Positions 10,177-21,964 of a stretch of DNA of 64,000 nucleotides are shown one piece after another (position 1 is the first letter of the stretch; each line of letters opens with the position of its first letter). The notes below the pieces were generated by a model. It ran no database searches, was not told the origin of the DNA, and saw only the letters and a program-made list of their open reading frames with translations. The translations under genes and the position numbers were made by a program. The stretch is taken from contig OY735220.1 in the NCBI GenBank assembly GCA_963457665.1, positions 35,903,194 to 35,967,193 on the forward strand, read 5' to 3'. This DNA is from Thysanoteuthis rhombus (lineage: Eukaryota > Mollusca > Cephalopoda > Oegopsida > Thysanoteuthidae).

Positions 10177-10407
10177 ATCATTTTGTTGACAGAACAATAA
10201 AAATCTAGCAAGAAAGTCAAAACCTTTTTCGAGAAATTAGTTGTAAATGCAAGATAGTTTTAGTGTCTGTTTTTTGTGTATTTTGGCATTGAATATTTTC
10301 ATTATGAAACAAACATGTTCTAGAATTGCCCAAATTTTCACTTGTAAATTAAAGGATGCATTGAAGTTAGGGGGATGATGATGGCTTTAGCGTAGGAAAG
10401 CACAGCC

Positions 10408-10479
10408 TCCCATATGGTCTAGTGGTTAGGATTCCTGGCTTTCACCCAGGCGGCCCGGGTTCGATTCCCGGTGTGGGAA
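10408..10479 (+). tRNA. tRNA-Glu(TTC), copy E9
   Basis: Consensus sequence; TTC at 10441-10443. Confidence 0.97.
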
Positions 10480-10724
10480 CGTTGAGTTTTGTTCAAATAT
10501 AGAATAATACATCTTGAATATATCTTCACGGCTCTACATTAGGACAATGCTATTGTAGCGGAGAAAAGCTTTACATTTGACTTTGATATTCGATCTCACG
10601 CATTGGAATATACTACATAGCTTAGTTGGACATCGATACAATATATTGGTATTAATGTTGACATGTAAGAATAAAAACAGCCAGTCACTCAGGTGGCAAA
10701 TATGTCTGGGGAAAAGAGAATAGT

Positions 10725-10797
10725 CGACCACGACGAGACTCGAACTCGCAATCTTCTGATTCGAAGTCAGACGCCTTTTCCATTAGGCCACGCAGTC
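10725..10797 (-). tRNA. tRNA-Arg(TCG), copy R10
   Basis: Consensus sequence; TCG at 10762-10764. The 5' flank has AAAAAAATAGC where other units have AAAAATCTAGC. Confidence 0.95.
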
Positions 10798-11028
10798 ATT
10801 ATTTTGTTGACAGAACAATAAAAAAATAGCAAGAAAGTCAAAACGTTTTTCAAGAAATTAGTTGTAAATGCAAGATAGTTTTAGTGTCTGTTCTCTATGT
10901 GTTTTGGCATTGAATATTTTCATTATGAAACAAACATGTTCTAGAATTGCCCAAATTTTCACTTGTAAATTAAAGGATGCATTGAAGTTAGGGGGATGAT
11001 GATGGCTTTAGCGTAGGAAAGCACAGCC

Positions 11029-11100
11029 TCCCATATGGTCTAGTGGTTAGGATTCCTGGCTTTCACCCAGGCGGCCCGGGTTCGATTCCCGGTGTGGGAA
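11029..11100 (+). tRNA. tRNA-Glu(TTC), copy E10
   Basis: Consensus sequence; TTC at 11062-11064. Confidence 0.97.
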
Positions 11101-11345
11101 CGATGAGTTTTGTTCAAATATAGAATGAAACATCTTGAATATATCTTCACAGCTCTACATTAGGACAATGCTATTGTAGCGGAGAAAAGCTTTACATTTG
11201 ACTTTGATATTCGATTTCACGCATTGGAATATACTACATAGCTTAGTTGGACATCGATACAATATATTGGTATTAATGTTGACATGTAAGAATAAAAACA
11301 GCCAGTCACTCAGGTGGCAAATATGTCTGGGGAAAAGAGAATAGT

Positions 11346-11418
11346 CGACCACGACGAGACTCGAACTCGCAATCTTCTGATTCGAAGTCAGACGCCTTTT
11401 CCATTAGGCCACGCAGTC
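11346..11418 (-). tRNA. tRNA-Arg(TCG), copy R11
   Basis: Consensus sequence; TCG at 11383-11385. Confidence 0.95.
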
Positions 11419-11649
11419 ATTATTTTGTTGACAGAACAATAAAAATCTAGCAAGAAAGTCAAAACGTTTTTCAAGAAATTAGTTGTAAATGCAAGATAGT
11501 TTTAGTGTCTGTTCTCTATGTGTTTTGGCATTGAACATTTTCATTATGAAACAAACATGTTCTAGAATTGCCCAAATTTTCACTTGTAAATTAAAGGATG
11601 CATTGAAGTTAGGGGGATGATGATGGCTTTAGCGTAGGAAATGTAAGCC

Positions 11650-11721
11650 TCCCATATGGTCTAGTGGTTAGGATTCCTGGCTTTCACCCAGGCGGCCCGG
11701 GTTCGATTCCCGGTGTGGGAA
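11650..11721 (+). tRNA. tRNA-Glu(TTC), copy E11
   Basis: Consensus gene; TTC at 11683-11685. Its immediate 5' flank is unique in the array: GGAAATGTAAGCC replaces GGAAAGCACAGCC. Confidence 0.97.
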
Positions 11722-11966
11722 CGTTGAGTTTTGTTCAAATATAGAATAATACATCTTGAATATATCTTCACGGCTCTACATTAGGACAATGCTATTGTAG
11801 CGGAGAAAAGCTTTACATTTGACTTTGATATTCGATCTCACGCATTGGAATATACTACATAGCTTAGTTGGACATCGATACAATATATTGGTATTAATGT
11901 TGACATGTAAGAATAAAAACAGCCAGTCACTCAGGTGGCAAATATGTCTGGGGAAAAGAGAATAGT

Positions 11967-12039
11967 CGACCACGACGAGACTCGAACTCGCAATCTTCTG
12001 ATTCGAAGTCAGACGCCTTTTCCATTAGGCCACGCAGTC
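11967..12039 (-). tRNA. tRNA-Arg(TCG), copy R12
   Basis: Consensus sequence; TCG at 12004-12006. Confidence 0.95.
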
Positions 12040-12270
12040 ATTGTTTTGTTGACAGAACAATAAAAATCTAGCAAGAAAGTCAAAACCTTTTTCGAGAGAT
12101 TAGTTGTAAATGCAAGATAGTTTTAGTGTCTGTTCTCTATGTGTTTTGGCATTGAACATTTTCATTATGAAACAAACATGTTCTAGAATTGCCCAAATTT
12201 TCACTTGTAAATTAAAGGATGCATTGAAGTTAGGGGGATGATGATGGCTTTAGCGTAGGAAAGCACAGCC

Positions 12271-12342
12271 TCCCATATGGTCTAGTGGTTAGGATTCCTG
12301 GCTTTCACCCAGGCGGCCCGGGTTCGATTCCCGGTGTGGGAA
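12271..12342 (+). tRNA. tRNA-Glu(TTC), copy E12
   Basis: Consensus sequence; TTC at 12304-12306. Confidence 0.97.
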
Positions 12343-12586
12343 CGTTGAGTTTTGTTCAAATATAGAATAATACATCTTGAATATATCTTCACGGCCCTAC
12401 ATTACGACAATGTCGTTGTAGCAGAGAAAGCTCTCAATTTGATTTTGATATTCGATCTCACGCATAGGAATATACTACATAGCTTAGTTGGACATCGATA
12501 CAATATATTGGTATCAATGTTGACATGTAAGAATAAAAACAGCCAGTCACTCAGGTGGCAAATATGTCTGGGGAAAAGAGAATAGT

Positions 12587-12659
12587 CGACCACGACGAGA
12601 CTCGAACTCGCAATCTTCTGATTCGAAGTCAGACGCCTTTTCCATTAGGCCACGCAGTC
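12587..12659 (-). tRNA. tRNA-Arg(TCG), copy R13
   Basis: Consensus sequence; TCG at 12624-12626. Confidence 0.95.
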
Positions 12660-12890
12660 ATTATTTCGTTGACAGAACAATAAAAATCTAGCAAGAAAGT
12701 CAAAACCTCTTTGAAGAAATTAGTTGTAAATGCAAGATAGTTTTAGTGTCTGTTCTCTATGTGTTTTGGCATTGAATATTTTCATTATGAAACAAACATG
12801 TTCTAGAATTGCCCAAATTTTCACTTGTAAATTAAAGGATGCATTGAAGTTAGGGGGATGATGATGGCTTTAGCGTAGGAAAGCACAGCC

Positions 12891-12962
12891 TCCCATATGG
12901 TCTAGTGGTTAGGATTCCTGGCTTTCACCCAGGCGGCCCGGGTTCGATTCCCGGTGTGGGAA
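12891..12962 (+). tRNA. tRNA-Glu(TTC), copy E13
   Basis: Consensus sequence; TTC at 12924-12926. Confidence 0.97.
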
Positions 12963-13206
12963 CGATGAGTTTTGTTCAAATATAGAATGAAACATCTTGA
13001 ATATATCTTCACAGATCTACATTAGGACAATGCTATTGTAGCGGAGAAAAGCTTTACATTTGACTTTGATATTCGATCTCACGCATTGGAATATACTACA
13101 TAGCTTAGTTGGACATCAATACAATATATTGGTATTAATGTTGACATGTAAGAATAAAACAGCCAGTCACTCAGGTGGCAAATATGTCTGGGGAAAAGAG
13201 AATAGT

Positions 13207-13279
13207 CGACCACGACGAGACTCGAACTCGCAATCTTCTGATTCGAAGTCAGACGCCTTTTCCATCAGGCCACGCAGTC
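13207..13279 (-). tRNA. tRNA-Arg(TCG), copy R14, A14 lost
   Basis: TCG at 13244-13246. Same A14 to G change as R9. Confidence 0.8.
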
Positions 13280-13510
13280 ATCATTTTGTTGACAGAACAA
13301 TAAAAATCTAGCAAGAAAGTCAAAACCTTTTTCGAGAAATTAGTTGTAAATGCAAGATAGTTTTAGTGTCTGTTCTCTATGTATTTTGGCATTGAATATT
13401 TTCATTATGAAACAAACATGTTCTAGAATTGCCCAAATTTTCACTTGTAAATTAAAGGATGCATTGAAGTTAGGGGGATGATGATGGCTTTAGCGTAGGA
13501 AAGCACAGCC

Positions 13511-13582
13511 TCCCATATGGTCTAGTGGTTAGGATTCCTGGCTTTCACCCAGGCGGCCCGGGTTCGATTCCCGGTGTGGGAA
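13511..13582 (+). tRNA. tRNA-Glu(TTC), copy E14
   Basis: Consensus sequence; TTC at 13544-13546. Confidence 0.97.
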
Positions 13583-13826
13583 CGATGAGTTTTGTTCAAA
13601 TATAGAATGAAACATCTTGAATATATCTTCACAGCTCTACATTAGGACAATGCTATTGTAGCGGAGAAAAGCTTTACATTTGACTTTGATATTCGATTTC
13701 ACGCATTGGAATATACTACATAGCTTAGTTGGACATCGATACAATATATTGGTATTAATGTTGACATGTAAGAATAAAACAGCCAGTCACTCAGGTGGCA
13801 AATATGTCTGGGGAAAAGAGAATAGT

Positions 13827-13899
13827 CGACCACGACGAGACTCGAACTCGCAATCTTCTGATTCGAAGTCAGACGCCTTTTCCATTAGGCCACGCAGTC
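13827..13899 (-). tRNA. tRNA-Arg(TCG), copy R15
   Basis: Consensus sequence; TCG at 13864-13866. Confidence 0.95.
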
Positions 13900-14130
13900 A
13901 TTATTTTGTTGACAGAACAATAAAAATCTAGCAAGAAAGTCAAAACGTTTTTCAAGAAATTAGTTGTAAATGCAAGATAGTTTTAGTGTCTGTTCTCTAT
14001 GTGTTTTGGCATTGAATATTTTCATTATGAAACAAACATGTTCTAGAATTGCCCAAATTTTCACTTGTAAATTAAAGGATGCATTGAAGTTAGGGGGATG
14101 ATGATGGCTTTAGCGTAGGAAAGCACAGCC

Positions 14131-14202
14131 TCCCATATGGTCTAGTGGTTAGGATTCCTGGCTTTCACCCAGGCGGCTCGGGTTCGATTCCCGGTGTGGG
14201 AA
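14131..14202 (+). tRNA. tRNA-Glu(TTC), copy E15
   Basis: TTC at 14164-14166. C48 to T gives a U-G wobble at the base of the T stem and should be tolerated. Confidence 0.94.
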
Positions 14203-14446
14203 CGATGAGTTTTGTTCAAATATAGAATGAAACATCTTGAATATATCTTCACAGCTCTACATTAGGACAATGCTATTGTAGCGGAGAAAAGCTTTACATT
14301 TGACTTTGATATTCGATTTCACGCATTGGAATATACTACATAGCTTAGTTGGACATCGATACAATATATTGGTATTAATGTTGACATGTAAGAATAAAAC
14401 AGCCAGTCACTCAGGTGGCAAATATGTCTGGGGAAAAGAGAATAGT

Positions 14447-14519
14447 CGACCACGACGAGACTCGAACTCGCAATCATCTGATTCGAAGTCAGACGCCTTT
14501 TCCATTAGGCCACGCAGTC
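14447..14519 (-). tRNA. tRNA-Arg(TCG), copy R16
   Basis: TCG at 14484-14486. A44 to T in the variable region; no pairing is affected. Confidence 0.92.
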
Positions 14520-14750
14520 ATTATTTTGTTGACAGAACAATAAAAATCTAGCAAGAAAGTCAAAACGTTTTTCAAGAAATTAGTTGTAAATGCAAGATAG
14601 TTATAGTGTCTGTTCTCTATGTGTTTTGGCATTGAACATTTTCATTATGAAACAAACATGTTCTAGAATTGCCCAAATTTTCACTTGTAAATTAAAGGAT
14701 GCATTGAAGTTAGGGGGATGATGATGGCTTTAGCGTAGGAAAGCACAGCC

Positions 14751-14822
14751 TCCCATATGGTCTAGTGGTTAGGATTCCTGGCTTTCACCCAGGCGGCCCG
14801 GGTTCGATTCCCGGTGTGGGAA
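14751..14822 (+). tRNA. tRNA-Glu(TTC), copy E16
   Basis: Consensus sequence; TTC at 14784-14786. Confidence 0.97.
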
Positions 14823-15066
14823 CGTTGAGTTTTGTTCAAATATAGAATAATACATCTTGAATATATCTTCACGGCCCTACATTAGGACAATGTTGTTGTA
14901 GCGGAGAAAGCTCTAAATTTGATTTTGATATTCGATCTCACGCATAGGAATATACTACATAGATTAGTTGGACATCGATACAATATATTGGTATTAATGT
15001 TGACATGTAAGAATAAAAACAGCCAGTCACTCAGGTGGCAAATATGTCTGGGGAAAAGAGAATAGT

Positions 15067-15139
15067 CGACCACGACGAGACTCGAACTCGCAATCTTCTG
15101 ATTCGAAGTCAGACGCCTTTTCCATTAGGCCACGCAGTC
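15067..15139 (-). tRNA. tRNA-Arg(TCG), copy R17
   Basis: Consensus sequence; TCG at 15104-15106. Confidence 0.95.
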
Positions 15140-15370
15140 ATTATTTTGTTGACAGAACAATAAAAATCTAGCAAGAAAGTCAAAACGTTTTTGAAGAAAT
15201 TAGTTGTAAATGCAAGATAGTTTTAGTGTCTGTTCTCTATGTGTTTTGGCATTGAACATTTTCATTATGAAACAAACATGTTCTAGAATTGCCCAAATTT
15301 TCACTTGTAAATTAAAGGATGCATTGAAGTTAGGGGGATGATGATGGCTTTAGCGTAGGAAAGCACAGCC

Positions 15371-15442
15371 TCCCATATGGTCTAGTGGTTAGGATTCCTG
15401 GCTTTCACCCAGGCGGCCCGGGTTCGATTCCCGGTGTGGGAA
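15371..15442 (+). tRNA. tRNA-Glu(TTC), copy E17
   Basis: Consensus sequence; TTC at 15404-15406. Confidence 0.97.
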
Positions 15443-15686
15443 CGTTGAGTTTTGTTCAAATATAGAATAATACATCTTGAATATATCTTCACGGCTCTAC
15501 ATTAGGACAATGCTATTGTAGCGGAGAAAGGTTTACATTTGACTTTGATATTCGATCTCACGCATTGGAATATACTACATAGCTTAGTTGCAAATCGATA
15601 CAATATATTGGTATTAATGTTGACATGTAAGAATAAAAACAGCCAGTCACTCAGGTGGCAAATATGTCTGGGGAAAAGAGAATAGT

Positions 15687-15759
15687 CGACCACGACGAGA
15701 CTCGAACTCGCAATCTTCTGATTCGAAGTCAGACGCCTTTTCCATTTGGCCACGCAGTC
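15687..15759 (-). tRNA. tRNA-Arg(TCG), copy R18
   Basis: TCG at 15724-15726. T13 to A unpairs the inner D-stem position (A13/A22). Confidence 0.87.
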
Positions 15760-15990
15760 ATTGTTTTGTTGACAGAACAATAAAAATCTAGCAAGAAAGT
15801 CAAAACCTTTTTCGAGAGATTAGTTGTAAATGCAAGATAGTTTTAGTGTCTGTTCTCTATGTGTTTTGGCATTGAACATTTTCATTATGAAACAAACATG
15901 TTCTAGAATTGCCCAAATTTTCACTTGTAAATTAAAGGATGCATTGAAGTTAGGGGGATGATGATGGCTTTAGCGTAGGAAAGCACAGCC

Positions 15991-16062
15991 TCCCATATGG
16001 TCTAGTGGTTAGGATTCCTGGCTTTCACCCAGGCGGCCCGGGTTCGATTCCCGGTGTGGGAA
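15991..16062 (+). tRNA. tRNA-Glu(TTC), copy E18
   Basis: Consensus sequence; TTC at 16024-16026. Confidence 0.97.
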
Positions 16063-16307
16063 CGTTGAGTTTTGTTCAAATATAGAATAATACATCTTGA
16101 ATATATCTTCAGGGCTCTACATTAGGACAATGCTATTGTAGCAGAGAAAAGCTTTACATTTGACTTTGATATTCGATCTCACGCATTGGAATATACTACA
16201 TAGCTTAGTTGCACATCGATACAATATATTGGTATTAATGTTGACATATAAGAATAAAAACAGCCAGTCATTCAGGTGGCAAATATGTCTGGGGAAAAGA
16301 GAATAGT

Positions 16308-16380
16308 CGACCACGACGAGACTCGAACTCGCAATCTTCTGATTCGAAGTCAGACGCCTTTTCCATTAAGACACGCAGTC
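16308..16380 (-). tRNA. tRNA-Arg(TCG), copy R19, D-stem variant
   Basis: TCG at 16345-16347. G10 to T leaves T10/C25 mismatched and removes the A-box G. C12 to T gives a U-G pair. The identical double change occurs only at R74, 34,115 bp away. Confidence 0.72.
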
Positions 16381-16611
16381 ATTATTTTGTTGACAGAACA
16401 ATAAAAATCTAGCAAGAAAGTCAAAACCTTTTTGAAGAAATTAGTTGTGAATGCAAGATAGTTTTAGTGTCTGTTCTCTATGTGTTTTGGCATTGAATAT
16501 TTTCATTATGAAACAAACATGTTCTAGAATTGCCCAAATTTTCACTTGTAAATTAAAGGATGCATTGAAGTTAGGGGTATGATGATGGCTTTAGCGTAGG
16601 AAAGCACAGCC

Positions 16612-16683
16612 TCCCATATGGTGTAGTGGTTAGGATTCCTGGCTTTCACCCAGGCGGCCCGGGTTCGATTCCCGGTGTGGGAA
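16612..16683 (+). tRNA. tRNA-Glu(TTC), copy E19, D-stem variant
   Basis: TTC at 16645-16647. C12 to G makes a G12/G23 clash in the D stem (GGTGTAG subtype). Confidence 0.85.
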
Positions 16684-16928
16684 CGTTGAGTTTTGTTCAA
16701 ATATAGAATAATACATCTTGAATATATCTTCAGGGCTCTACATTAGGACAATGCTATTGTAGCAGAGAAAAGCTTTACATTTGACTTTGATATTCGATCT
16801 CACGCATTGGAATATACTACATAGCTTAGTTGCACATCGATACAATATATTGGTATTAATGTTGACATGTAAGAATAAAAACAGCCAGTCATTCAGGTGG
16901 CAAATATGTCTGGGGAAAAGAGAAAAGT

Positions 16929-17001
16929 CGACCACGACGAGACTCGAACTCGCAATCTTCTGATTCGAAGTCAGACGCCTTTTCCATTAGGACACGCAGT
17001 C
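16929..17001 (-). tRNA. tRNA-Arg(TCG), copy R20, T10 subtype
   Basis: TCG at 16966-16968. G10 to T (T10/C25 mismatch). A flank change (AAAAG before the gene end) adds a second TTTT only 3-6 nt past the 3' end, so termination should be tight. Confidence 0.8.
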
Positions 17002-17232
17002 ATTATTTTGTTGACAGAACAATAAAAATCTAGCAAGAAAGTCAAAACGTTTTTGAAGAAATTAGTTGTGAATGCAAGATAGTTTTAGTGTCTGTTCTCT
17101 ATGTTTTTTGGCATTGAATATTTTCATTATGAAACAAACATGTTCTAGAATTGCCCAAATTTTCACTTGTAAATTAAAGGATGCATTGATGTTAGTGGGA
17201 TGATGATGGCTTTAGCGTAGGAAAGCACAGCC

Positions 17233-17304
17233 TCCCATATGGTCTAGTGGTTAGGATTCCTGGCTTTCACCCAGGTGGCCCGGGTTCGATTCCCGGTGTG
17301 GGAA
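17233..17304 (+). tRNA. tRNA-Glu(TTC), copy E20
   Basis: TTC at 17266-17268. C44 to T in the variable loop only. Confidence 0.95.
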
Positions 17305-17549
17305 CGTTGAGTTTTGTTCAAATATAGAATAATACATCTTGAATATATCTTCACGGGCCTACATTAGGACAATGCTATTGAAGCGGAGAAAAGTTTTACA
17401 TTTGACTTTGATATTCGATCTCACGCATTGGAATATACTACATAGCTTAGTTGCACATCGATACAATATATTGGTATTAATGTTGACATGTAAGAATAAA
17501 AACAGCCAGTCACTCAGGTGGCAAATATGTCTGGGGAAAAGCGAATAGT

Positions 17550-17622
17550 CGACCACGACGAGACTCGAACTCGCAATCTTCTGATTCGAAGTCAGACGCC
17601 TTTTCCATTAGGCCACGCAGTC
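17550..17622 (-). tRNA. tRNA-Arg(TCG), copy R21
   Basis: Consensus sequence; TCG at 17587-17589. 3' flank reads AAAAGCGAATAG. Confidence 0.95.
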
Positions 17623-17853
17623 ATTATTTCGTTGACAGAACAATAAAAATCTAGCAAGAAAGTCAAAACCTTTTTGAAGAAATTAGTTGTAAATGCAAGA
17701 TAGTTTTAGTGTCTGTTCTCTATGTGTTTTGGCATTGAATATTTTCATTATGAAACAAACATGTTCTAGAATTGCCCAAATTTTCACTTGTAAATTAAAG
17801 GATGCATTGAAGTTAGGGGGATGATGATGGCTTTAGCGTAGGAAAGCACAGCC

Positions 17854-17925
17854 TCCCATATGGTCTAGTGGTTAGGATTCCTGGCTTTCACCCAGGCGGC
17901 CCGGGTTCGATTCCCGGTGTGGGAA
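17854..17925 (+). tRNA. tRNA-Glu(TTC), copy E21
   Basis: Consensus sequence; TTC at 17887-17889. Confidence 0.97.
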
Positions 17926-18169
17926 CGATGAGTTTTGTTCAAATATAGAATGAAACATCTTGAATATATCTTCACGGCCCTACATTACGACAATGTCGTT
18001 GTAGCAGAGAAAGCTCTCAATTTGATTTTGATATTCGATCTCACGCATAGGAATATACTACATAGCTTAGTTGGACATCGATACAATATATTGGTATCAA
18101 TGTTGACATGTAAGAATAAAAACAGCCAGTCACTCAGGTGGCAAATATGTCTGGGGAAAAGAGAATAGT

Positions 18170-18242
18170 CGACCACGACGAGACTCGAACTCGCAATCTT
18201 CTGATTCGAAGTCAGACGCCTTTTCCATTAGGCCACGCAGTC
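18170..18242 (-). tRNA. tRNA-Arg(TCG), copy R22
   Basis: Consensus sequence; TCG at 18207-18209. Confidence 0.95.
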
Positions 18243-18473
18243 ATTATTTCGTTGACAGAACAATAAAAATCTAGCAAGAAAGTCAAAACCTTTTTGAAGA
18301 AATTAGTTGTAAATGCAAGATAGTTTTAGTGTCTGTTCTCTATGTGTTTTGGCATTGAATATTTTCATTATGAAACAAACATGTTCTAGAATTGCCCAAA
18401 TTTTCACTTGTAAATTAAAGGATGCATTGAAGTTAGGGGGATGATGATGGCTTTAGCGTAGGAAAGCACAGCC

Positions 18474-18545
18474 TCCCATATGGTCTAGTGGTTAGGATTC
18501 CTGGCTTTCACCCAGGCGGCCCGGGTTCGATTCCCGGTGTGGGAA
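18474..18545 (+). tRNA. tRNA-Glu(TTC), copy E22
   Basis: Consensus sequence; TTC at 18507-18509. Confidence 0.97.
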
Positions 18546-18789
18546 CGATGAGTTTTGTTCAAATATAGAATGAAACATCTTGAATATATCTTCACAGATC
18601 TACATTAGGACAATGCTATTGTAGCGGAGAAAAGCTTTACATTTGACTTTGATATACGATTTCACGCATTGGAATATACTACATAGCTTAGTTGGACATC
18701 GATACAATATATTGGTATTAATGTTGACATGTAAGAATAAAACAGCCAGTCACTCAGGTGGCAAATATGTCTGGGGAAAAGAGAATAGT

Positions 18790-18862
18790 CGACCACGACG
18801 AGACTCGAACTTGCAATCTTCTGATTCGAAGTCAGACGCCTTTTCCATCAGGCCACGCAGTC
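18790..18862 (-). tRNA. tRNA-Arg(TCG), copy R23, two changes
   Basis: TCG at 18827-18829. A14 to G, and G51 to A giving an A51/C63 mismatch in the T stem. Doubtful function. Confidence 0.68.
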
Positions 18863-19093
18863 ATTATTTTGTTGACAGAACAATAAAAATCTAGCAAGAA
18901 AGTCAAAACCTTTTTCGAGAGATTAGTTGTAAATGCAAGATAGTTTTAGTGTCTGTTCTCTATGTGTTTTGGCATTGAACATTTTCATTATGAAACAAAC
19001 ATGTTCTAGAATTGCCCAAATTTTCACTTGTAAATTAAAGGATGCATTGAAGTTAGGGGGATGATGATGGCTTTAGCGTAGGAAAGCACAGCC

Positions 19094-19165
19094 TCCCATA
19101 TGGTCTAGTGGTTAGGATTCCTGGCTTTCACCCAGGCGGCCCGGGTTCGATTCCCGGTGTGGGAA
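19094..19165 (+). tRNA. tRNA-Glu(TTC), copy E23
   Basis: Consensus sequence; TTC at 19127-19129. Confidence 0.97.
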
Positions 19166-19409
19166 CGTTGAGTTTTGTTCAAATATAGAATAATACATCT
19201 TGAATATATCTTCACGGCCCTACATTACGACAATGTCGTTGTAGCAGAGAAAGCTCTCAATTTGATTTTGATATTCGATCTCACGCATAGGAATATACTA
19301 CATAGCTTAGTTGGACATCGATACAATATATTGGTATCAATGTTGACATGTAAGAATAAAAACAGCCAGTCACTCAGGTGGCAAATATGTCTGGGGAAAA
19401 GCGAATAGT

Positions 19410-19482
19410 CGACCACGACGAGACTCGAACTCGCAATCTTCTGATTCGAAGTCAGACGCCTTTTCCATTAGGCCACGCAGTC
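19410..19482 (-). tRNA. tRNA-Arg(TCG), copy R24
   Basis: Consensus sequence; TCG at 19447-19449. Confidence 0.95.
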
Positions 19483-19713
19483 ATTATTTCGTTGACAGAA
19501 CAATAAAAATCTAGCAAGAAAGTCAAAACCTTTTTGAAGAAATTAGTTGTAAATGCAAGATAGTTTTAGTGTCTGTTCTCTATGTGTTTTGGCATTGAAT
19601 ATTTTCATTATGAAACAAACATGTTCTAGAATTGCCCAAATTTTCACTTGTAAATTAAAGGATGCATTGAAGTTAGGGGGATGATGATGGCTTTAGCGTA
19701 GGAAAGCACAGCC

Positions 19714-19785
19714 TCCCATATGGTCTAGTGGTTAGGATTCCTGGCTTTCACCCAGGCGGCCCGGGTTCGATTCCCGGTGTGGGAA
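19714..19785 (+). tRNA. tRNA-Glu(TTC), copy E24
   Basis: Consensus sequence; TTC at 19747-19749. Confidence 0.97.
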
Positions 19786-20029
19786 CGATGAGTTTTGTTC
19801 AAATATAGAATGAAACATCTTGAATATATCTTCACAGCTCTACATTAGGACAATGCTATTGTAGCGGAGAAAAGCTTTACATTTGACTTTGATATTCGAT
19901 TTCACGCATTGGAATATACTACATAGCTTAGTTGGACATCGATACAATATATTGGTATTAATGTTGACATGTAAGAATAAAACAGCCAGTCACTCAGGTG
20001 GCAAATATGTCTGGGGAAAAGAGAATAGT

Positions 20030-20102
20030 CGACCACGACGAGACTCGAACTCGCAATCTTCTGATTCGAAGTCAGACGCCTTTTCCATTAGGCCACGCAG
20101 TC
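20030..20102 (-). tRNA. tRNA-Arg(TCG), copy R25
   Basis: Consensus sequence; TCG at 20067-20069. The 5' flank has GAACTATAAAAATC, shared only with R32 and R38. Confidence 0.95.
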
Positions 20103-20333
20103 ATTATTTTGTTGACAGAACTATAAAAATCTAGCAAGAAAGTCGAAACCTTTTTCGAGAAATTAGTTGTAAATGCAAGATAGTTTTAGTGTCTGTTCTC
20201 TATGTATTTTGGCATTGAATATTTTCATTATGAAACAAACATGTTCTAGAATTGCCCAAATTTTCACTTGTAAATTAAAGGATGCATTGAAGTTAGGGGG
20301 ATGATGATGGCTTTAGCGTAGGAAAGCACAGCC

Positions 20334-20405
20334 TCCCATATGGTCTAGTGGTTAGGATTCCTGGCTTTCACCCAGGCGGCCCGGGTTCGATTCCCGGTGT
20401 GGGAA
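20334..20405 (+). tRNA. tRNA-Glu(TTC), copy E25
   Basis: Consensus sequence; TTC at 20367-20369. Confidence 0.97.
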
Positions 20406-20650
20406 CGTTGAGTTTTGTTCAAATATAGAATAATACATCTTGAATATATCTTCACGGCTCTACATTAGGACAATGCTATTGTAGCGGAGAAAATCTTTAC
20501 ATTTGACTTTGATATTCGATCTCACGCATAGGAATATACTACATAGCTTAGTTGGACATCGATACAATATATTGGTATTAATGTTGACATGTAAGAATAA
20601 AAACAGCCAGTCACTCAGGTGGCAAATATGTCTGGGGAAAAGAGAATAGT

Positions 20651-20723
20651 CGACCACAACGAGACTCGAACTCGCAATCTTCTGATTCGAAGTCAGACGC
20701 CTTTTCCATTAGGCCACGCAGTC
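20651..20723 (-). tRNA. tRNA-Arg(TCG), copy R26
   Basis: TCG at 20688-20690. C66 to T gives a G7-U66 wobble in the acceptor stem; likely tolerated. Confidence 0.9.
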
Positions 20724-20954
20724 ATTATTTTGTTGACAGAACAATAAAAATCTAGCAAGAAAGTCAAAACCTTTTTGAAGAAATTAGTTGTAAATGCAAG
20801 ATAGTTTTAGTGTCTGTTCTCTATGTGTTTTGGCATTGAATATTTTCATTATGAAACAAACATATTCTAGAATTGCCCAAATTTTCACTTGTAAATTAAA
20901 GGATGCATTGAAGTTAGGGGGATGATGATGGCTTTAGCGTAGGAAAGCACAGCC

Positions 20955-21027
20955 TCCCATATGGTCTAGTGGTTAGGATTCCTGGCTTTCACCCAGGCGG
21001 CCCGGGTTCGTATTCCCGGTGTGGGAA
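20955..21027 (+). pseudogene. tRNA-Glu copy E26 with T-loop insertion
   Basis: TTC at 20988-20990. One extra T inside the T-loop (TTCGTATT) makes it 8 nt and breaks the B box (GTTCGTATTC). Everything else is consensus. Probably inactive or poorly transcribed. Confidence 0.7.
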
Positions 21028-21271
21028 CGATGAGTTTTGTTCAAATATAGAATGAAACATCTTGAATATATCTTCACAGCTCTACATTAGGACAATGCTA
21101 TTGTAGCGGAGAAAAGCTTTACATTTGACTTTGATATTCGATCTCACGCATTGGAATATACTACATAGCTTAGTTGGACATCGATACAATATATTGGTAT
21201 TAATGTTGACATGTAAGAATAAAACAGCCAGTCACTCAGGTGGCAAATATGTCTGGGGAAAAGAGAATAGT

Positions 21272-21344
21272 CGACCACGACGAGACTCGAACTCGCAATC
21301 TTCTGATTCGAAGTCAGACGCCTTTTCCATTAGGCCACGCAGTC
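21272..21344 (-). tRNA. tRNA-Arg(TCG), copy R27
   Basis: Consensus sequence; TCG at 21309-21311. Confidence 0.95.
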
Positions 21345-21575
21345 ATTATTTTGTTGACAGAACAATAAAAATCTAGCAAGAAAGTCAAAACCTTTTTCGA
21401 GAAATTAGTTGTAAATGCAAGATAGTTTTAGTGTCTGTTCTCTATGTATTTTGGCATTGAATATTTTCATTATGAAACAAACATGTTCTAGAATTGCCCA
21501 AATTTTCACTTGTAAATTAAAGGATGCATTGAAGTTAGGGGGATGATGATGGCTTTAGCGTAGGAAAGCACAGCC

Positions 21576-21647
21576 TCCCATATGGTCTAGTGGTTAGGAT
21601 TCCTGGCTTTCACCCAGGCGGCCCGGGTTCGATTCCCGGTGTGGGAA
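21576..21647 (+). tRNA. tRNA-Glu(TTC), copy E27
   Basis: Consensus sequence; TTC at 21609-21611. Confidence 0.97.
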
Positions 21648-21891
21648 CGATGAGTTTTGTTCAAATATAGAATGAAACATCTTGAATATATCTTCACAGC
21701 TCTACATTAGGACAATGCTATTGTAGCGGAGAAAAGCTTTACATTTGACTTTGATATTCGATTTCACGCATTGGAATATACTACATAGCTTAGTTGGACA
21801 TCGATACAATATATTGGTATTAATGTTGACATGTAAGAATAAAACAGCCAGTCACTCAGGTGGCAAATATGTCTGGGGAAAAGAGAATAGT

Positions 21892-21964
21892 CGACCACGA
21901 CGAGACTCGAACTCGCAATCTTCTGATTCGAAGTCAGACGCCTTTTCCATTAGGCCACGCAGTC
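21892..21964 (-). tRNA. tRNA-Arg(TCG), copy R28
   Basis: Consensus sequence; TCG at 21929-21931. Confidence 0.95.
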
